Positions 35,310 through 36,524 of a DNA stretch of 36,524 bases are shown one piece after another. Position numbers and translations under genes: made by a program. How positions within the stretch are numbered: the first letter of the stretch is position 1; the number at the start of each line of letters is the position of its first letter. Under the pieces are notes generated by a model. That model was not told the origin of the DNA. It searched no databases and saw only the letters and a program-made list of their open reading frames with translations. Origin of the DNA: an uncultured Pseudomonadota bacterium (GTDB lineage: Bacteria; Myxococcota_A; Bradymonadia; Bradymonadales; GCA-2716585); assembly GCA_937123825.1 (NCBI GenBank), contig CAKZKQ010000584.1:1-36524 (forward strand). Reading direction: 5' to 3'.

Positions 35310-36269
35310 GTGAACTTTGCTGTTGCGGATTTGGACATGCTTGCCGATAGAAGATTCTTTGTCACCTTGGCCAAGGCAGGCAGCCTGGCGCGCACCGCGC
35401 GCGTGCTGGGGGTGTCGCGCTCCACGGTCATGCGTCGGTTGGATGCGCTGGAGGCGCAGCTTGGCATTACCCTTGTGCACAGGGTCGGCAAGCGTTTGGC
35501 GCTGACTCAGGCAGGCGAGCGTTACGCCCGTGGTTTGGAGTCGGTTTTTGAAGAGCTGGACCGGGTTGAGCAGGATCTGCATGAGACTGTGGGTCAACTG
35601 GTGGGGACGCTGCGCCTGGCGCTGCCGTTTTTGGGGGCGAGCCGGTTTCTGACGCCCTTTTTATCGGCGTTTCAGTTGGCCCACCCCGATGTGGTCCTTG
35701 AGATCGAGCTTGCGCGCGACGTGCGCCGCCTTGAGGTGGGGACCTTTGATGTGGCCATGCAGTATGGCACCCGGGCCAACCCCGATCTTAAAGCCCAGCG
35801 GCTCTACCACGAGGAGCTGATCCTCTGCGCCGCCCCTGCCTATCTGAAGGAAGTCGGCACGCCGCACGCGCCCCAGGCCCTTTTGGAACACCGCGCCATC
35901 ATGCTCCGAGACCTGGATGGCCGCGCGGTGCCCTGGCGGTGGCCCGATGGCCGTCGCGTGGAGGTGCCCAAGGCAGTGGCGTTCACCAACTCTGTGGTGG
36001 TGGCGTTTGAGTTGATGCTCGAAGGGGTGGGCGTGGCCCGCGTGCCCCGTTTGCTGGCCGCCGAGGCGCTGGCCGGACGGACCGTTCTTTTGGTCACGCA
36101 TGACCCCGGTGAAGCTGCGCGCTTGGGGCAATCCATTGTTGTCATGACAGAACATGGCCTGACGCATTGTGAACCGCCGCATGCCCCGGCCCCGCGCAGC
36201 GTGGATGATTTGGAGACACTGGAAACTCAGGGTGCTTTGCTACGACTTCTGCGGGAGGGTACAGCATGA
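35310..36269 (+). CDS. LysR-family regulator joined to an ABC-ATPase C-terminal tail
   Basis: 319 residues from the GTG at 35310 (ATG 35337 is an alternative). The first two thirds are an ordinary LysR protein: HTH in RRFFVTLAKAGSLARTARV, SRSTVMRRLDALEAQLG, then the substrate-binding domain up to GVGVARVPRLLAAEAL. At about 36065-36085 the protein switches to TVLLVTHDPGEAARLGQSIV, the H-loop (His264) and end of an ABC transporter ATPase. The remaining 40 residues, ending LRLLREGTA, match such ATPase tails. Walker A, signature and Walker B are absent. Its stop overlaps the permease start by four bases, as an ATPase gene would. Either a fusion or a chimeric assembly; the regulator is probably non-functional as drawn. 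Confidence 0.8.
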   Translation: MNFAVADLDMLADRRFFVTLAKAGSLARTARVLGVSRSTVMRRLDALEAQLGITLVHRVGKRLALTQAGERYARGLESVFEELDRVEQDLHETVGQLVGTLRLALPFLGASRFLTPFLSAFQLAHPDVVLEIELARDVRRLEVGTFDVAMQYGTRANPDLKAQRLYHEELILCAAPAYLKEVGTPHAPQALLEHRAIMLRDLDGRAVPWRWPDGRRVEVPKAVAFTNSVVVAFELMLEGVGVARVPRLLAAEALAGRTVLLVTHDPGEAARLGQSIVVMTEHGLTHCEPPHAPAPRSVDDLETLETQGALLRLLREGTA

Positions 36270-36524
36270 AGTACCTGTCCGCACTGGCAGCCACCCTGTT
36301 TGCACTGGTCATCTGGCAAGGGATTGTGACCCTGACCGGGTTGCCAAAGTTCATCCTGCCTGGGCCTGCCGTGGTGGCCGAGACCTGGTGGCAGAACCGC
36401 TGGTTGATAGCGGAACATACCTGGATCACGGCGATCGAAGTGGTTATCGGTATGGCGTGCGGGACGCTGCTGGGTGTCGTCACCGCATTGCAATTGGCAA
36501 ATTCGCGGGCGGCGCGGGTGCTGG
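36266..36524 (+). CDS. ABC transporter permease (SsuC/TauC/ThiX-like), truncated by the window end
   Basis: The first 86 codons are seen. The first helix (YLSALAATLFALVIWQGIV) is followed by LPKFILPGPAVVAETW, the short LPxPxxV element typical of the BPD_transp_1 permeases of nitrate/sulfonate/taurine/pyrimidine importers, and then EHTWITAIEVVIGMACGTLLGVV. ATG 36266 has GGAGGG six bases upstream and overlaps the preceding stop (ATGA). It would form an importer with the ATPase whose tail is fused to the LysR protein upstream. Substrate unknown. It lies to the right of the suspect join, so it may come from a different genome. Confidence 0.85.
   Translation, partial: MKYLSALAATLFALVIWQGIVTLTGLPKFILPGPAVVAETWWQNRWLIAEHTWITAIEVVIGMACGTLLGVVTALQLANSRAARVL

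Overview
The window is GC-rich bacterial DNA with tight Gram-negative gene packing. It looks like a deltaproteobacterial or myxobacterial-type genome (Myxococcota or Bradymonadales-like). The clues are many lipoproteins with Asp/Ala/Asn-rich acidic linkers after the lipobox, thrombospondin type-3 and pentapeptide-repeat surface proteins, a DUF1592/DUF1501 secreted pair, an ECF sigma factor beside a caspase-like protein, and frequent GTG/TTG starts. The taxonomic call is inference. No phage, insertion sequence, CRISPR array or rRNA was seen. Both ends cut through genes.

Layout. 1-2340: the start of a 1-Cys peroxiredoxin and acetyl-CoA synthetase, both on the minus strand. 2593-2665: tRNA-Asn(GTT) with a strong terminator. 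2759-6553: a LysR regulator divergent from an SDR oxidoreductase, a CxxC thioredoxin-fold protein and a second SDR, which looks like a small redox cluster. 6789-10323: three single lipoproteins. 10363-14829 (minus): four overlapping genes, namely two EF-hand/His-bearing lipoproteins, a TonB-dependent receptor and a NicO/UreH-type metal permease, read as a metal-handling operon. 15120-18557: a 1145-residue pentapeptide-repeat lipoprotein. 18585-22603 (minus): a lipoprotein, a 650-residue protein with a BRCT-like N-terminus, and a sterol-desaturase-family enzyme. 22857-25700: a GST, a neutral zinc metallopeptidase and an AraC regulator. 25881-27323: two tandem paralogous lipoproteins and a small membrane protein.

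27370-34730 is the most interesting part. An ECF sigma factor, a ZAS anti-sigma factor with a C-terminal DUF4384-like domain, a secreted caspase-like protein that ends in an outer-membrane beta-barrel, and a lipoprotein form one overlapping operon. The same bipartite motif, GTTGCAC-N12-GGCGGTGTGT, lies upstream of the sigma gene and upstream of the following DUF1592/DUF1501 operon, so the sigma factor probably drives both.

34754-36524: a hotdog thioesterase divergent from a LysR gene. The C-terminal part of that LysR protein is the H-loop tail of an ABC-transporter ATPase, and it overlaps an ABC permease cut by the window end. This join, near 36.06-36.09 kb, is either a real gene fusion or a chimeric assembly, so sequence to its right should be treated with caution.
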